Below are positions 26,101 through 37,558 of a DNA stretch of 64,000 nt, piece after piece; the stretch's first letter is position 1; every line of letters starts with the position of its first letter. The stretch lies in NCBI RefSeq assembly GCF_030704535.1, contig NC_081817.1, forward strand, positions 26,165,001 through 26,229,000, given 5' to 3'. This stretch comes from Vitis vinifera. Its lineage: Eukaryota; Streptophyta; Magnoliopsida; Vitales; Vitaceae. Under the pieces are notes generated by a model. The model was not told the origin of the DNA, searched no databases, and saw only the letters and a list, made by a program, of their open reading frames with translations. A program made the translations under genes and the position numbers.

Positions 26101-27668
26101 TCAGTTGCTCGGATTCAAGATCATCTTCGTCCCAATGGTGCACATAGATGGCACAATTATATGAAAACCCCAAAGTAGGTTACTTTTTCTAGTTTAAACA
26201 TTTGATTGTATGGATATACATGTTATCTGTTACAAATCTTTTCCTTTTCCCCTTCTATTTGAAGGATTATAGACAATTTTTTTCCCATGCTCAGTTTGAT
26301 CCTTCTTCTCCTGTTATCTATGTTATTATTCTTATTTTGAAAACTCTAGTCAAAAGTTGTGTCATATATTAAGTGGCTTCTTGTGAGCAATAACCATGTT
26401 TCCTTTAATCCTTGGTAGTGAAATCAAATTGGAAGAGGCTGCTGTTCTACATTACACATACACTAAATTTTCAGACTTGACTTCTAGACGTGATCGTTGT
26501 GGCTGCAAGCCTACAAAGGAGGATGTCAAAAGATGCTTCATGTTGGAGTTTGACAGAGCCGTGAGTTTAATACCTTTTTTTGTTCTCACTCTCTTCTTTC
26601 TGCCACTACTACTAGATTGGCCGCAAGGATGGACTTAGGGAAACCATAATCAGCAATCTGGGCTATAAAATAAGTGAGAGTTGAATAAGATTGTTGATAT
26701 GCATAAAGAGAAGTATCGTAATCACTAGTGCTTTCTGAAATGAACTGTCAAAGTGTTTTAAATGGAGAAGGTAAAGTTCAAAAAAGGACTTGCATCGAGT
26801 GGTGAGGAAAATTTTCAAGACTAGCAGATAAATGATTCTAAAAGCTAGTCTGTTTAGTTGTTAACAACAATTATGGTTTCCAGTGGTTGATTTACGTTTT
26901 CTTTTCTTTTTTTTCGGGTCCCATTTTACGTCTGATGGATCTTTTATTGTATTTATGTAACATTATGCTTTGCAGGCATTCATAATTGCTTCAACTGCAA
27001 CTGAGGAGGAAATGCTAAACTGGTGAGTATTAAAATTATAAAAAATAATTCAACTTTTCTCCATTCTAGTTGCTGTTTATATTTGATTTTCTTTTTTGAA
27101 TCCGTTGAATCTAACTGATATGGGTGAGTGGGGGCAGCTCTTCTTTGAAGATTATTGGCATCTCAAAAATTTAAATTCAAATATTTGGTTTGTTCCTCTC
27201 CTTTAGGTATCGTGAGCACATCGTCTGGACTGACAAAGCACTAAACATGAAACTTTTGAGGAAGGGGATTCTAACTCGCATATATGCTCCCATGGTAAGT
27301 ATGATTGTAGTTACCCTTAAACTAAATCGTATCTTCTTTCCTAGAATTTTTTTTATTTATTTCTTCACCCATATTTTTTTCAGGCCATCATTCAAGGTTT
27401 GAGGGAGTCTGGTGTTTTCAGCTCTGTTATTGCATCTGCCCCAACAACTCTGTCAAAGGACAAGTTCTTATCTACCATTGGAAGTACCAACTCATCTAGA
27501 GCTGTTGCCTCTGAATCCCTCCCATCCCGAAAGTTTGGTAGAAGCAAAGAATCTCAGGCAACAGCCCGGAAGGCATTGGAAATCGCAGATGCTGCATCTC
27601 ATAAAGCTGCAGTTCCACCATTGTCGCCCCCAGGCATGGATGATGAGCACCTCGTGAGCGAAGCATGA
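20153..27668 (+). CDS. KOB1: KOBITO1/ELD1/ABI8-like GT92-type glycosyltransferase-like protein
   Basis: Eleven exons: 20153-20476, 22669-22818, 22978-23030, 23600-23708, 23817-23951, 24148-24192, 25987-26174, 26419-26560, 26976-27022, 27207-27294, 27384-27668. All are GT-AG with consistent phase, giving 521 residues, close to the roughly 530 I recall for Arabidopsis KOB1. A Ser-rich cytosolic tip is followed by one hydrophobic segment at about residues 22-43, so a type II membrane protein is likely. The GT92-like core includes the acidic motif LHLDTDEL with DTD at about 223-225, and a Cys-rich patch RRDRCGCKP. The Ser/Ala-rich tail is probably disordered. In Arabidopsis the homologue is needed for cell elongation, cellulose deposition and ABA responses; its enzyme activity is unsettled. 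The family is well supported; the orthologue name is inferred. Confidence 0.85.
23260..23575 (+). repeat. Imperfect tandem duplication in KOB1-like intron 3
   Basis: Two diverged copies about 170-190 bases apart share, in order, TTCATTAA.TTTGTTTTC.AG, CATTTGACTT/CAATTGACTT, TTGAACTG.AAAAATTTT and CAGAG...CTGTTTACTTA-like words. The second copy lies just before the exon 4 acceptor at 23599. Confidence 0.45.
25751..25985 (+). repeat. 115-bp tandem duplication abutting exon 7 acceptor
   Basis: The block starting TCATTTAGGAAAATGCC at 25751 recurs at 25866 with very few changes. The start of a third unit (TCATAG at 25981) is the functional acceptor of exon 7. The period is exactly 115 bases between matching words. 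The duplicated unit therefore ends in an acceptor-like TTTAG or ATAG each time. Confidence 0.7.
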
Positions 27669-28928
27669 TGGATTTCCTGGCATGAATGCTTCTTATTCTT
27701 CTCCTTTCTGCTTGGATGTTGATTCCAAGAGATTTTTGATTTTCTTATTTACTATTGAGGCTAAGAATCAGGAGAGAAGCAAGAGGTCGTTGGGATTCAT
27801 TCATGTTTGGTTTCATGGGGTTTCAAGGTTTCCCGATCACTACCCAAGCGCTGATGTAAATTTTTTAGAGAGAAAAAGAGAGAGAGTTTTGGTACACAGA
27901 CCCTTTCTAGGCTGGTAACTGAAAATCTTGGTCTCTGATTGTTGTGTATAGAAATCAAGGAGGTATTGAGTCTGTTGACAGTGACAGAGGATCATCTTTA
28001 TTTCTTAATTCAATACAACTTCTATTGACATTCTGGAAAACCAGGCTCTCAATATCATACCTGGGAATCATCAATAATTAGTATTCAACAACAATTCTGC
28101 ATTTCTTGGAAGTGTTGGAAATTGGATTCCTTTTGGCATTTTCCAGGGAAATTGGGCATATGTACCAGGCTGACTTTTATCCAAGTTTCAGCTTGAAGAT
28201 GGTATGTTTCTTCATATGATCTTTATAGCCGGACCCACATTTTCTTTTCCTGGTGTCATTTTCTACTGAAACAAACACTCTTTTAACTTGGAAAATGTCA
28301 ATAGCTCAGTTAATGCATCCAGAAAGGTGGTCTGATGCAGTTAGCAAAGAAAGTTAGTACTTTATTTTTTAGTCTAAAAGTCATTGGGCCCATCATGGAT
28401 GACCAACAAAGCATGACTGTCATTCTCATAATTGATGCCTTCCCCATATTTGTTCACTTCTGGAAAGGGTTGTTTGGCTAAAAGCACCACATAACATCTA
28501 AATCTAAAAAATAATCCTTTCTTTTTTCAATTAAATATATTTCTCTTTTCATAGAAATATTCTTCATCAAATTTTTTTAAACTTTGTTCAAATTGAAAGT
28601 TAAAGGGAAAATATAATGGAATTACGAAATAAAATGAAGGTATAAAAAAATAAGATAAAATATAAATAAATAGAATCAAGGTACAAAGAGATCAAACTAA
28701 GATAAAAATTAATGAGATATCATAAAAACGAATGAACCTGTTATAAAATAATAAGACTTGAGTTACATATATAACATCACTTGATCGTGTTTTTTATTTG
28801 ACATAAAAGAAAAACTTATTATTTGATAGATAAGTTAAAAAAAAAAAAAAGAGGTGGTTTAGGAAGGAGGCCTAATTTTTTTTCTGCATATAGGAGACTA
28901 AATTAAATTTTCAATTAAGAAAAGGCTT
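27669..28928. other. KOB1-like 3' UTR and spacer before HCF153-like gene
   Basis: The first several hundred bases are probably 3' UTR of the upstream gene. The remainder becomes A/T-rich from about 28500. No further coding frame is supported. Confidence 0.45.
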
Positions 28929-28935
28929 TATATAA
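28929..28935 (+). promoter_or_regulatory. Candidate TATA box of the HCF153-like gene
   Basis: TATATAA lies 49 bases before the start ATG, within GGCTTTATATAAGAG, in otherwise A/T-rich sequence. Start of transcription about 30 bases downstream would leave a short leader of roughly 20-25 bases. Confidence 0.45.
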
Positions 28936-28983
28936 GAGATGTACTAGTGTCAACCGTCACTAGGCCAACCGAAGGAAAAAAGA

Positions 28984-30283
28984 ATGGCTACTGTCATCAT
29001 CATCAACAAGCCACCATTAGCAACTTTTCTCCCACTCTCCAAGGCTACTATCACAAGAGCTTCCTTACACCTCCCAATTTCTCCAGCGGTTCGCTTCTCC
29101 GGTGAATTGTGTCGCCGGAAAACCAGAGGCTTGTCAGTGGTGACACGTGCCGGCCCCAGCACGAGCAGCTACGTGTTTGCATTCGTGTTCCCGCTGTCTC
29201 TTCTCGCTGTCACCATCTTCACTTCTTTGAGGGTTGATGATAAGCTTGAAAGAGAGTTTCTCGAGGAGGTACGTGGTTGAAAAACATCTTGGCTTTCGAA
29301 ATTTTGTGGTTTATTGCTTTGTTTGAAGTAGGGATTTGTGTGGGGTTGTGTTGATTTGAAGCTTGGGTGTTTTTTGGGTTGCTTGGTTAGATGGGAATTG
29401 GAATTTACCTTGCTTGAGCCTTGAGGGTGGTTTGCTGGAGTCTGTTGATGTATAGTGGAAGCATAACAACTGTTTGATGAAAATACTGAATGGGTTTGAG
29501 CCCAAACTTGTTTGCTTCAAAACTCATTGTTTGGTGACCCATTTGTCTAAAATTCACAAAAAGGTTTGTTTTGGGTGACCTTCGGGAGTAGATGGAGCTG
29601 AATGCTGAAATTGGGTTAATTCAGCCAGTCCCATGTAGTTAGGAGCATGGATTTGTTGGGTTGAGTTGAGTTAATTGGGTACTTTTTTTTTGTTTTTTTT
29701 CCAATTTTGGTTGCTAGTAATTCCTAACTTAAATTAATATATTGTTGGATATTTGGTTGCTTTAGATAATTGAATATGAATATCAGGTTCTGATAAATTT
29801 ACAAATAAATTTCGCAAATTATTCACTGTGATACTTGTGAACAATTCATGAAAATTGTAAGATTTTTGCCACAAAACTCAACAAAGCCTCACCCTAGCTA
29901 GTTGGGCTAACAACCAGATCCTTCACTAGCTAATTCTATTTTATGTGCTACTAGGTTTTTCAACCTATTTCCTTTCCTTGCAACCTTAACAAGTCCTGTT
30001 GTGTACTCGAATCGTATGTAGCTTTTCACATGTTTGACAAAAACCATGGTCTAATTTGGGACTTCAAGAAAATTTGGTAAATGTACTAGGGTACTAGTAA
30101 TGATGAATTTAAAATGGGTTTAAAAGTATTCCTTTTCTCATGAGTTATCATTGGTTGATTAACCAGCTTGCAGTTAATGAAGCCATGAGGGAAGCAGATG
30201 AAGAGGAAGGTGATGTTGCCATTCCTGTAGAGAAGGAACCAGCAGTTCCACGTACTCGCAACCGGCCAAAACGCGAAGCTTAG
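28984..30283 (+). CDS. HCF153: Small plastid membrane protein, HCF153-like (2 exons)
   Basis: Exons 28984-29268 and 30167-30283 join in phase at a GT-AG intron and give 133 residues. The first ~55 residues are rich in Ser, Thr and Arg with few acidic residues and end SVVTRAG, a plausible chloroplast transit peptide and cleavage region. One hydrophobic segment lies at about 63-82 (YVFAFVFPLSLLAVTIFTSL). It is followed by an acidic stretch and a basic end, RTRNRPKREA. Size and layout match HCF153, a thylakoid membrane protein needed for cytochrome b6f accumulation in Arabidopsis. The name is from memory of that layout, so an unrelated small plastid protein remains possible. It is convergent with the PPR gene downstream. 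Confidence 0.75.
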
Positions 30284-31705
30284 ACCTCATCTGTGCAGCT
30301 TGGTGTTGTATCATGTATGATTTTGACTTGGAGATCAGATGAATCATAGAAAAACCAATCTGGGGGAAACAGTTATAACTCACTAGTGGCTTCAATCAGC
30401 TCTTTATTCCAATTGAATTATTGTATCAAGAACAATGTATATTTATTGGAACTAATATTTCAGACATACTTGTATGATAAATCATATCATATTGGGTTTG
30501 TTGAACATTTGTGAAATTAGTAATGAATAATACAGCATTATTATTCCTCACGAGCAAGATATGCACTTCAGATTGATCTGCACCTTACACATTGAGCTCT
30601 GATGCAGGTTGAGATTGTTCTGAACTGTCCTTCGGCACCCACTCCAACTGAGCTTGATGTCTATAAGATTGTGGAAGCTGGGTTTAGACTCGAAATACAT
30701 TAATTATCACCTCACTGAAGAAGGCTTATCAATTTGGTCTTCTATGACTACTGGACAGCCAATTGCTCTACTGTACAGGGGACAGCCCCAAAAATGGTTC
30801 AAATTTGTCCTTTGTTTTGCTTAAAGCCTGCCAGAAGAAATTCCCCTGTCAAACTTCTGACTGCAAATTTTATCACACCAATTTACATTTGATTCCTGGT
30901 AGTGAACAATAAATTACCTGAGGCTAGAAAGGCCGAGACTACTACAATAATCATCCTGCATTCTCCATAAGTCTTGCTTCAGCTGCTGTAGCTTTCATCA
31001 AGCACTGGAAGAAGATATCATTCAAGATGAGCCTGCATCACCAGCAACAGACAAGTTACAGATGGTGAACAAATTTCAATTTATCAACACGGTCTAGGCC
31101 TGAAATGATTTTATTTTAAGTAGTTGCTCTATGTAGCATATGCTTGAAAAACAGTACCAAGATGCAAGAAAATGTGCAAAGAGGTTGGGATAGGGATGAG
31201 GGAGGTTCCAGTTTCAAGCCCCAGCAGGGGAAAAATTTAAAAAGAAAAAATGGGAGAGAAAATGAATGAGTACAGAGCAGTTTGTTCAAGAGTGTCGAAT
31301 GATAAGAGCAAAGGTATTTGTGAGGCAGCTCAGGGCCTGAGCGTCAGGCTCATGGGAACCCTAACAACCAGTTGCAGAGAGGTGCCATGAGATGCCAATA
31401 AATCAATGCTGGATCAGCAGTCCGTAGCCATTGCTCTACTTGAGCCTTATGAACCATGAGGGCTGTGTGATGTGTCCTGCAACACAAACCTGGAACAGGT
31501 GATGTTGCTCCTCCAAGGTGATTTTGGTGTCCATTCATTAGAGTTATATTCAACTAGATCAGTTCGGCCAGAGCAACTTTGACATGTACTCCCAACTCCA
31601 TCTTCATGGTTCTTGTCCCTCAGAAATATCAGAATGATGGGGGACCAATCACTTTAGAGTGATAGTCTGAATTACTTCTATATTATAAACATGGTGAGAA
31701 GAAAT
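30284..31705. other. Spacer between two convergent genes, no gene seen
   Basis: Probably holds 3' UTRs of the HCF153-like gene (from the left) and the PPR gene (from the right). A B-box-like GTTTCAAGCCCC at about 31210 stands alone without an A box. No open frame with a recognisable domain is present. Confidence 0.4.
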
Positions 31706-33976
31706 CTAATCAATGAAATCAATACCTGGATTTGAATTTTCAATGGGCAGCAAAGTGGAACCCTTCGATCTCAACTTGGATTCCAGACCAAAAAACTTCA
31801 ATCCAGACAGCACCAAGTCTGCTGTCTTCTTCTTCATGTGTTCAATAAGGATTTCATCATACACAATCACATTAGCTTCTGTTAAAAGTTTGCGCTCTCT
31901 CATATTTGAAAAAACCTTCCTAGCCTCTTCTAGTGTTCCATGCTTACACATGCCAGATATAAGAGCAGAATATGTAACTTCATCAGGAGTACAACCTTCC
32001 TGCATCATCTCATTTAGTACATCGATCACTTTCTCAGCGTTACCTGATTTACATGCATGGAGAATTGTAAGAGTGTACTTAAATTCCATGGGGCCACTAG
32101 TAACATTGGCTAAGCAATCACGAACAAGCATAATAGCTGCATCAATCTCTTCACTTTTGCAGAGACCTTTGACAAGAGAACGATAGGCTGCAACAGAAGG
32201 AAGCTGACACATCTCTATTATTTTATTATAACAAGCACACGCCTCCTGGACATCCCCAACTTCAACAAAACATATAATTGCATTACTGTAGGTGGATGAG
32301 TCGGGCTTGAAATTTGAATCTTTTATATCATCAAAGAGAGACAATGCCTTTTTCACCTCTCCAGTCCTGTGGATAGCTTCCATAAGAATATTGTAAATGG
32401 AAATACTACAATAACCTTTTGCCTTCAAGTGCTCAAACACTTCTAAAGCCAATTTTAGTCTTTCCCCTTTTTCAATCATAACTGAGAAGAATTTTGAGAG
32501 ATCGTCAATGACGGGAAAACCCAATTTCTGCATCTGCCCAAGCAATGAGCAGAAGTCATCCATTCTTTTCATCTCTGCATAAGACACCAACATGGGTTTC
32601 ACAGTTAAGAAGTTCGGCTCAAGACTCTCGTGAACTGTGACTTGGAAAAGCTTATAAGCCTTATCAACCTGTTTCACATTACACATCCCTTCTATTAGAG
32701 AATTATATATCGCCAAGTCAGCCCTGTATCCCGAATCCATCAAATCCTTCAACAAGTCACAGGCTGAACCGACCCTCTCATTCACAACAAAACCCTCAAT
32801 CAATGACCCATATATAGCCCTATCAATCAAATACTTCTTCTGTTTCATCTCCTTGAATAACTCAAAACCTTCCCCAACCCGGTTCCCATTGCATAGTGCT
32901 GCAACCAAAGTTGTATACGCCATAACATCTGGCTCAACCTTATCCTTCCTCATTTCCTCCCAAACCCTCAAACAGCCATCCAGGTTCCCCTCTGCAACCA
33001 GAACCTTCACCATTGCTGTATAAGCAAAAACATCGGGCTTACACAAATTCCCCCTCATCCGATCCAAAAGCTCCAACACTTCATCAATCCGGCCTGCCTT
33101 ACATAACCCTTTAACCAGAATCATATAAGTAACACTCTCTTCCACCAATCCATCTTCCTTAAAGTCCTCATAAACTGACATTGCTAAATCTAAATGACCC
33201 GTCTTCACAAGCCCATCCATGATCCTATTATACAAAAAAACCCGAGGTTTAATCCCGAACTTCTTCATTTTTTCATACACATAGTAAACCCTGAGACCCC
33301 TATTAGCATCAATATGCATCCTAATCAAAATTTCAAATTGCTTCTCACTAGGTGGCTTCCCCTGCATGTTCATCAACTCAGGAACTTGATCAGCAGCCCT
33401 AAACTGATTCGATCGATTCAAGCAATAAGCAAATGCATTATACGAAGCGAAGTTATGCTTATAACCCTTTTGCTTACCCGCCCAATGGAAGAACTTGGAG
33501 CAAATTACAGGGTCAGTTTGGACCTTGAGCACCTCCGCCACCAGCACCGGCGTCACACGGCGGAGCTTGTTGAGGTCCGCTACCACTGGAGGGCCCCAGT
33601 TCCGGTGCTTCCGGAACGAATCACAGATGTACCGGGCGATAGGAGACAAGTTTTTTGCAATGTCGAAGAACCGCTCACATGGGGTTTTGGAGGGTGGGAT
33701 CGCTAGCGCTTTGGGAGAGTCTGGGTCCCAATTTTGGAGATTGAAATGCGTAGTAGGGTTTTGGAGGGTTGGAGGTTTAGGGTTTAGGGTTGTGCGGTTG
33801 GAGAAGAGACCGCCATGGACAGTGGGGCGGTTCTGAGAAGGTTTTCTGTGGCCGTAGAAGAAGTAAAACTTATGGGGTTTCGGGGGTTGGGGCTGAGGTG
33901 GCATTTTAGAGTTCTTCAGGCTCCCCTCTGCAAATTTCTCATTCCTGAGGAGTTCTTCTTCCTCTAGTGCTTTCAC
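31706..33976 (-). CDS. P-class pentatricopeptide repeat protein, At4g20740-like
   Basis: Intronless frame of 756 residues. PPR proteins bind organelle RNA and act in its processing, stability or translation. From about residue 175 to 720 there are roughly 14 degenerate 35-residue repeats with classic wording such as TYMILVKGLCKAGRIDEVLE, AYTAMVKVLVAEGNLDGC and TYSALISGMCKHGTLEEARK. There is no E, DYW or SMR domain, so it is a P-class protein. The N-terminus (HKFYFFYGHRKPSQNRPTVH, residues 35-54) resembles the protein I recall from Arabidopsis locus At4g20740. The first ATG is at 33976. A Met at residue 25 (codon at 33904-33902) begins MPPQPQPPKP and may be the true start, since the preceding residues are acidic and unlike a targeting peptide. 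Single-exon structure is usual for the family. Confidence 0.9.
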   Translation of the reverse strand: MKALEEEELLRNEKFAEGSLKNSKMPPQPQPPKPHKFYFFYGHRKPSQNRPTVHGGLFSNRTTLNPKPPTLQNPTTHFNLQNWDPDSPKALAIPPSKTPCERFFDIAKNLSPIARYICDSFRKHRNWGPPVVADLNKLRRVTPVLVAEVLKVQTDPVICSKFFHWAGKQKGYKHNFASYNAFAYCLNRSNQFRAADQVPELMNMQGKPPSEKQFEILIRMHIDANRGLRVYYVYEKMKKFGIKPRVFLYNRIMDGLVKTGHLDLAMSVYEDFKEDGLVEESVTYMILVKGLCKAGRIDEVLELLDRMRGNLCKPDVFAYTAMVKVLVAEGNLDGCLRVWEEMRKDKVEPDVMAYTTLVAALCNGNRVGEGFELFKEMKQKKYLIDRAIYGSLIEGFVVNERVGSACDLLKDLMDSGYRADLAIYNSLIEGMCNVKQVDKAYKLFQVTVHESLEPNFLTVKPMLVSYAEMKRMDDFCSLLGQMQKLGFPVIDDLSKFFSVMIEKGERLKLALEVFEHLKAKGYCSISIYNILMEAIHRTGEVKKALSLFDDIKDSNFKPDSSTYSNAIICFVEVGDVQEACACYNKIIEMCQLPSVAAYRSLVKGLCKSEEIDAAIMLVRDCLANVTSGPMEFKYTLTILHACKSGNAEKVIDVLNEMMQEGCTPDEVTYSALISGMCKHGTLEEARKVFSNMRERKLLTEANVIVYDEILIEHMKKKTADLVLSGLKFFGLESKLRSKGSTLLPIENSNPGIDFID

Positions 33977-36900
33977 TATGCTTGCCCAGAATTAATAGCT
34001 TGGAACTTTTCAATTTGTCCCCTTGGCACGGATTTTACTATACAACTTTGATAAACCTAAACTTCAAAAAAAATAAAAAATAAAAAAAATTGTAAAATTA
34101 ATTGTATTATTCACATCATTCATTTTTTGACATAATTTCTTGTTTATGTGATTGTTTGGACTATGGGGAAAAAAGGGAGGATGATCTCTTTCTTTGCTGT
34201 TAGAAGAAATTGAAGAGTTACCATTTTCTATAAGTCAGGCAGAATAAACTGCTCAAACCATTCAACTTGAAACCTGAGGATTGTTGTATAAGATGCCCAT
34301 TAAAAGAAAAAGGTTACAATGATTCCATACAGAAATTCTCTTATCATACAAAGAAGCATCTACATTAATCAACTCTTCTGTAAGTCTTCCAAGATACTAA
34401 GCAAACAGAACATCGGACTGTAAACTCTTGAAAGTTCAAGATTATGGGATCACCAGAAAAATCATAGCTTCACTGTGTCTAAAGTACAGGCTCCTTCAGG
34501 CTCTACTGAATGCTTGGTTCAGTGGTTCTCTGCACTAGGTCTGGAAAACGGTATCCACATCAAGATTAGCTCCAGTCAATTTCATAAAAATAGATATAGA
34601 TAGGCTGGGCACAGAGGTGTCAACTATCATATGTTAGATCACAGATGCCCAACTGGAAGAATATTTTGTTATAACTACTGAATTTGTCTCTTCAAGTCTG
34701 GAGTGAGTCGAACCTTGTCATGGTTGGGCATTATCTTCTTGGTTCCCTTGGGACTTCCAACTGTGGAACTGAGCTCACTAACATGAACAATTTATTTTCC
34801 TGGGAAGAATCATGGCTCTGGCAAGACCCTGTAAAACAGTACTTATGATTCAAATCTCCAAACAAACGAGCTGTATCACTGAAATCTGCTCAATGAAAAT
34901 AATAACAGAAGAAGTAGAATTCCATAACCCACAATTTGACAAGAGGAAAATCTACAAACTGGGGAGTGACAGACAGGATATACTTCATCATAGCCTTCCA
35001 TCCTTTTGCCTTGAAAATATGTAGCAATTTTCCAAATTGATGCAGAATAATGCAGAGAGAAGATATCAAAACAAAGGTCATGTGGATACAATCCAAAACT
35101 CAGACACCCATCTTTACCATAATACCTAGTAAAAAATTCTCGCTCCAAGCTCACTATATCTCCCAGGAATAAACAACTAGTACATAGTTGTTCTATTCCC
35201 CCAACGGGAAGATAAAGAAAACAATCATACACAAGAGCATGCATTGTACAAACAAACACATACAGTCTTCTTGTTCTCCTCAGCTTCAAATAAAAGGACA
35301 AATAAAGAATGTGATTTACATTAGCATGACCCATACACAATGTAACAATTCTGACATATGTTGAATACAATCTAACACGTTCCTATGACAGGGAAATTGC
35401 CCTTGGCTGGCCTTTGGCCAAAAATATTTCCATCACTGCCTTTCGCATAGACGGGCTCACTTTATAGTAAGCTATTTGGGTAATGTGGATATAACAAAAG
35501 GCTACATAGCAATACAGAAAGCCTACAAAGATTCAAATTAATGAATAGTTCCAATTGCCCACATCAACTTTGTGAATTGATGTGGAAAAAACCATACATT
35601 TATTTTATATCAAATACATCACATATAAGAGAGGTAACATAATGCCAGACCAATTTCTCAAAATCACGCAGTAGTTTAATAAACTAAACAAAGGTAGGTC
35701 CATTCCACTAGCTTTTGCTTATCCACTCCCATCTTGAGACAGATATTTTATGTAATTTGAAGGACGTAGCATGAATAACCAATGGCAAAATCAAATCCAC
35801 ATCTAAACTAATTATACACCTATGAAAAAATCCAACAATAAATTTACTTAAATAAGAAAAAATATCCTTAAAATAACATAATACTTAAGCTTATTACTAA
35901 AATCTAAGAATTTTAGGCATATCTATAAGTTTATTAATAATATATGATGATAAGCATAAAAGCTAAACAATTTTTGAGAGTCATGTCACACTGGCTTTAT
36001 GGCCTGGGGTTAACCAGATGCCTCCCAGCAGGGGAGTTCATGGGATTAAAAAGGTATAGTTTTTAATCATACCCTAAATCAACAAGTGGGAGTTGAAGAA
36101 GGTAAGTAGGGTGGGCAAAGCAGACTCATATCTGTATGTAATCGATATTTTCAAAAATGCTACCAAAATTTGCCAGAAAAAAGACAGTTTGTTTTGAATT
36201 TTTCATTTTAGTGATATAGGAATCTTTTTCTTCCAAAAAGCAATTTCAAATTGTCAGCTCATGTTAATATTCACTCTTTTTCTTATTGTGCCCACGCCCA
36301 CCCCCTCCCCCCTATACGTGTATATATATATAACCTGCTCTATTGTGCTTGTGCATAGCAGACTTGGAAAGTTTATGATTCGATTAACTTGTCCCCTTTA
36401 ACAGAATAAATGCATGGTTATATTGCAAATGACAGCTAGGAAAAAAAAGAAAAAGATTTACTGTTCTAATTAACAAGAGAGATCAACTGAACCCATGCAG
36501 CATTTTGACTGTGGAACTCAGTTATTTTTTCAGGCTTCATTTGAACAAAGTCTGAACTAATTGAGCAAGCCTAGGGGGATTAGAATAACAGAAGCTTCTT
36601 TCAAAACACATATGAATTGCATAATAATCATGAAAAACTACATAACCGGATCACTTTTTTGCTGAAAACTTAAAGAAGTCTCCAATTCCAACATGTTTAG
36701 AGCTCCATCCTGCATTGCACTTCATGTTGTTCAAACATCACTATTTAGATTATTTCATAATCAAATCGCAAAACCACATCCATGCCAGTGTTCTTTCCAA
36801 AAAAAGAATTTATCTGTTCAATTAAAACCTCAAAGCATCAAAACTGTTCAAATAGTATATGGTATTTCAGTTCACAGGATGAAGGAATGTCCAACTTCAT

Positions 36901-37558
36901 TTTTTCTTTTTTGGTACATAAAGAAAAGAAACCATGGCAATAAGATTTTACAGAAGGAGACGGCTTCTTGGAAAAAAAATGGAATAAGCCAATTTGCATA
37001 AATGACTAAATATGCCATACCTTTGCATGTTGACTTGTTCAATCACCGACACTTCTCACTAAAATCTGAGTAGCAAGAAAATCGTCCGCTAGTGCTTGTG
37101 AGGTTTAAGCAGTAATGATTTCAACAGCCAAAGGGCTCAATATCCATTCAAATTAAAGCCCTCACCCCTGGTCCCTCACCATTGGTTTTGCAACTTCTCA
37201 AAGAAAGAGAAAAGAAGTCCTAAAAACCTAGCCAGGTATACAAACACAACATATATTAAAAATGGTTCTTGACTTATGAACTATGAAGGTCCAAACATAT
37301 GTGGAAATTTCTTTTCTGAATAAAACTACAAATACAAACTCAACTCACTTTTGAACAACTCTGTAGTGATTTTGACAAGTTTATTGTTCAGGTGTTGAAT
37401 AAACTGCAAAGAAGAAGCAAATAAGTTGGCCCTGCCTGCAGAAAAAATCAAACAGAAAATATCATAGTTTAATGATGTCAAGACAGCCAGCTCCAGGTTG
37501 ATGATGATTAATCGGCAGCAAAATTGATGGAATTCCATCATCACATAACAGAGGCATT
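33977..37558. other. Upstream of PPR gene and downstream of W-rich gene, no gene seen
   Basis: It should contain the PPR promoter at the left and the 3' UTR of the W-rich gene at the right. Opposing frames at 34812-35370 and 36693-37001 show no domain and no splice-supported extension. A (TA)n run lies near 36325. Low-complexity and unremarkable single-copy-looking sequence makes up the rest. Confidence 0.4.

Noticed and set aside
31195..31235. SINE or tRNA B box (GGTTCCAGTTTCAAGCCCC)
   Set aside because: No A box at a suitable distance and no cloverleaf or tail, so a single B-box-like match is not enough.
33194..33836. Long plus-strand frames opposite the PPR gene
   Set aside because: They lie antisense to a well-supported PPR frame, with no domain of their own.
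34876..35370. 164-codon minus-strand frame
   Set aside because: No domain or coherent composition and no splice-supported partner exon, so likely chance in 3'-flank sequence.
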